Assembly: GCA_013178315.1 (NCBI GenBank)
Contig: JABLWX010000010.1
Span: 1-42,786 of the forward strand
Source of the DNA: Candidatus Aminicenantota bacterium
Lineage (GTDB): Bacteria > Acidobacteriota > Aminicenantia > Aminicenantales > Saccharicenantaceae
Reading direction: 5' to 3'
Length of the DNA stretch: 42,786 nucleotides
A program made the position numbers and the translations under genes. The notes beneath the pieces are model-generated. The model saw only the letters and a list, made by a program, of their open reading frames with translations, had not been told where the DNA came from and ran no database searches. This document shows positions 41,187 to 42,786 of the stretch, piece by piece; the first letter of the stretch is position 1, and each line of letters opens with the position of its first letter.

Positions 41187-41209
41187 GGCCGGCCCGAACC
41201 GGTTTTTTT
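41187..41209 (+). terminator. Probable terminator after the M6 peptidase gene
   Basis: GGCCGG/CCGGTT stem (two G-T pairs), 6-base loop, and seven T, 15 bases after the stop. The rest of the gap to 41488 contains an 8-bp hairpin (ACCCGGAA/TTCCGGGT at 41248-41267) without a T-tract and no gene I can support. Confidence 0.55.
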
Positions 41210-41488
41210 AATTATAAGGAAGCCTGAATAACCGGCTCTCCTTTTTTACCCGGAAGCCTTTCCGGGTTTAGGCTGAGCTTCCGGGGCTTCCCCTGGTTCC
41301 GACCGATTTTGACAGCCATCCCCCCTTATCTTATACTTATTGAAATTATCTTTAACCCGGGATGCAGGTTCCATGCCCTAACTAAAGCCCGAGGCTGAAG
41401 GAGTACATGGATAAAGGGAATAGGATTGGTCCCGGCCTTGCCGGCGGGAAGGCCAGGAGAAACTGGATGATTTTCTGGGTGTGCCCAA

Positions 41489-42547
41489 ATGAATAATAAA
41501 AATAAGAAAAAGCTGACCAGAATCATCCTGACGGCCCTGGGTTTCGCGCTGCTGGCCATTCTTATCTACCGGGTCGGTCCCGGGGAAGTCTGGAATCACA
41601 TCCGCCAGGTTAGTTATTATTTTATCCTGACCTGCTTAATAGCCCTGGCCTGGCTCTTCCTGCAGTCCGTGGCCTGGGCCCTGGTTCAGGGAGCCTTTCA
41701 ACCGGTTCCGTTCTGGCTCCTGTTTAAGGCCAGGATAATGGCCGACGGGGTAACCACCCTGGTGCCGATGTCAGCCAACGTCGGGGGCGAGGCGGCCCGG
41801 GCCTTCATTATCAGGGCCCACTGTCCCCTGCGCGAAGGGATTCCCGGGATCCTTTTTGACAAGACCCTGGAATCCTTTGCTTCCCTGGTGTTTCTTGCTT
41901 CCGGCCTCTTTATCTCGGTTGCCTACCTGAAAATCCCGGAAAAGTACAAGACCGAGGCCCTGATTGTCCTGGCCTTTATCACCGTGGTGATAACGGTCAT
42001 GATCGTTCTTCAGCTAAAGGGGCTTTATGGAATCCTGCGCTGGCCGGCCAGGGTTTTCCCCCGCGCCCGGCAGTGGTTGCTGGAAAAAGAAGAGATACTC
42101 AGGCAGTTCGACCGTAACATGCGCACCCTTTTCCGGCACTCCAAGTTGAAGCTAACGGCCGCTTTTCTCCTGCACCTGGCCGCGCGCTGGCTGGGAGTCC
42201 TGGAGGTTTACGTGATTGTCCGGGCCCTGGGCTGGCCGGCCTCCCTGGTCAAGGTCTTGTTCATGTCTGTTTTCGTGGTAATAGTCAACACGGCCTTTTT
42301 CCTGATTCCCGGCCAGTGGGGGGCGGCCGAGGGAGCCAGTCTCCTGGCCGCGACCACGGTCGGCTACCCGGCGGCGGTCGGGCTGAGTCTCGGCCTGGTC
42401 AGGCGAGCCCGCAAGGTGGTCTATGCCCTGGTAACCGTCATCCTGATGATAACCGGAAAACAGAAGCTCCGGCTGTCAACAGACAAGATGAATAACTGGG
42501 AAAAAAGGGCTTGCGCCGGCAAAGACCAGGCGGCTTCCGGCTCCTGA
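41489..42547 (+). CDS. Flippase-like membrane protein (LPG synthase TM-domain family, UPF0104)
   Basis: A 352-aa polytopic protein with about eight hydrophobic segments. The family pattern is clear: a first helix, IYRVGPGEVWNHIRQVSYYFI, then the core VTTLVPMSANVGGEAARAFIIR (here split), with the conserved GG-E-A-R loop, later FFLIPGQWGAAEGASLL. It belongs to the lysylphosphatidylglycerol synthase transmembrane (YbhN/AglD-type) group; without the C-terminal synthase domain these proteins are thought to move lipids or lipid-linked sugars. No glycosyltransferase is adjacent, so the substrate is unknown. The start is ATG 41489; no strong ribosome site is visible. Confidence 0.82.
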   Translation: MNNKNKKKLTRIILTALGFALLAILIYRVGPGEVWNHIRQVSYYFILTCLIALAWLFLQSVAWALVQGAFQPVPFWLLFKARIMADGVTTLVPMSANVGGEAARAFIIRAHCPLREGIPGILFDKTLESFASLVFLASGLFISVAYLKIPEKYKTEALIVLAFITVVITVMIVLQLKGLYGILRWPARVFPRARQWLLEKEEILRQFDRNMRTLFRHSKLKLTAAFLLHLAARWLGVLEVYVIVRALGWPASLVKVLFMSVFVVIVNTAFFLIPGQWGAAEGASLLAATTVGYPAAVGLSLGLVRRARKVVYALVTVILMITGKQKLRLSTDKMNNWEKRACAGKDQAASGS

Positions 42548-42668
42548 TATCCTCATCTATTTTGATTACACAGGGCTGGCTTCCGGGTCAGACAAGCTTA
42601 AGGCAGAACCGCAGACCTGCCCTTACGGGGAAACTGGCGCCGGGAAGATTTTTGGAGGGCAAAAAAAA

Positions 42669-42744
42669 TGGTGGAGCTGACCGGGCTCGAACCGGCGACC
42701 CCGTGACTGCCAGTCACGTACTCTCCCAACTGAGCTACAGCCCC
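42669..42744 (-). tRNA. tRNA-Ala (anticodon GGC)
   Basis: Minus-strand cloverleaf with acceptor GGGGCTG/CAGCTCC, including the G3-U70 pair that identifies alanine tRNAs. Anticodon arm CGTGA CTGGCAG TCACG (GGC). T-arm GCCGG TTCGAGC CCGGT. The CCA end is encoded. Confidence 0.95.
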
Positions 42745-42786
42745 ACGAGCCATATCATAATACAAAAAACCCGCCGTTCCGTCAAG

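Noticed and set aside
41248-41267. 8-bp perfect hairpin upstream of the flippase-like gene as a terminator or riboswitch
   Set aside because: No T-tract follows on either strand and no conserved riboswitch elements are visible.

Overview
The window looks like a chromosomal segment of an anaerobic, Gram-negative-type bacterium that lives on proteins and glycans. My best guess is the Candidatus Aminicenantes (OP8)/Acidobacteria neighbourhood. The clues are a GC-rich genome with many GGCC-type words, several large secreted BNR/sortilin-like repeat proteins, M6 and M64 metallopeptidases, an outer-membrane barrel, a desulfoferrodoxin-based oxygen defence and a catabolic-type glutamate dehydrogenase. 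The phylum is an inference from gene content, not from a marker-gene tree.

Layout. 1-3.9 kb (+): the 3' end of an M14 carboxypeptidase, a membrane-anchored coiled-coil protein, queH and hypF. 3.9-9.5 kb (mostly -): a zinc-ribbon membrane protein, an M50 protease, a 2[4Fe-4S] ferredoxin, a TPR membrane protein, a protein with a degenerate nuclease-like domain, tRNA-Arg(CCT) and mutM. 9.6-13.4 kb (+): a small membrane-protein pair, gatB and ftsEX. 13.57-14.96 kb: a complete insertion sequence with 25-bp inverted ends and a 16-bp target duplication. 15-20.2 kb (+): a RodZ-like protein, recO, a Cache-domain histidine kinase and an NtrC-type regulator. 20.2-21.9 kb (+): a palindrome, a consensus sigma-54 promoter, an unknown 82-aa protein, glutamate dehydrogenase and a strong terminator. 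22-27.8 kb (-): a TM2 protein, a secreted phosphoesterase, an outer-membrane barrel and a 1087-aa BNR protein. 28.2-36.9 kb (+): a flavodoxin, a GH123-like glycosidase, a second BNR protein, an M64 peptidase and a small membrane protein. 37.2-38.8 kb (+): a PerR-desulfoferrodoxin-peroxiredoxin operon with its own promoter/operator and terminator. 39.1-42.7 kb: a secreted M6 peptidase, a flippase-like membrane protein and tRNA-Ala(GGC).

How it fits together. The secreted peptidases and glycosidase would release peptides and sugars. Glutamate dehydrogenase would deaminate (or make) glutamate. Its expression appears to be wired to an extracytoplasmic Cache sensor through a sigma-54 activator whose gene lies directly upstream. 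That two-component, palindrome, sigma-54 promoter, small protein and gdh module is the most interesting undescribed unit here. The PerR operon is a typical strict-anaerobe defence that reduces superoxide and peroxide without making oxygen.
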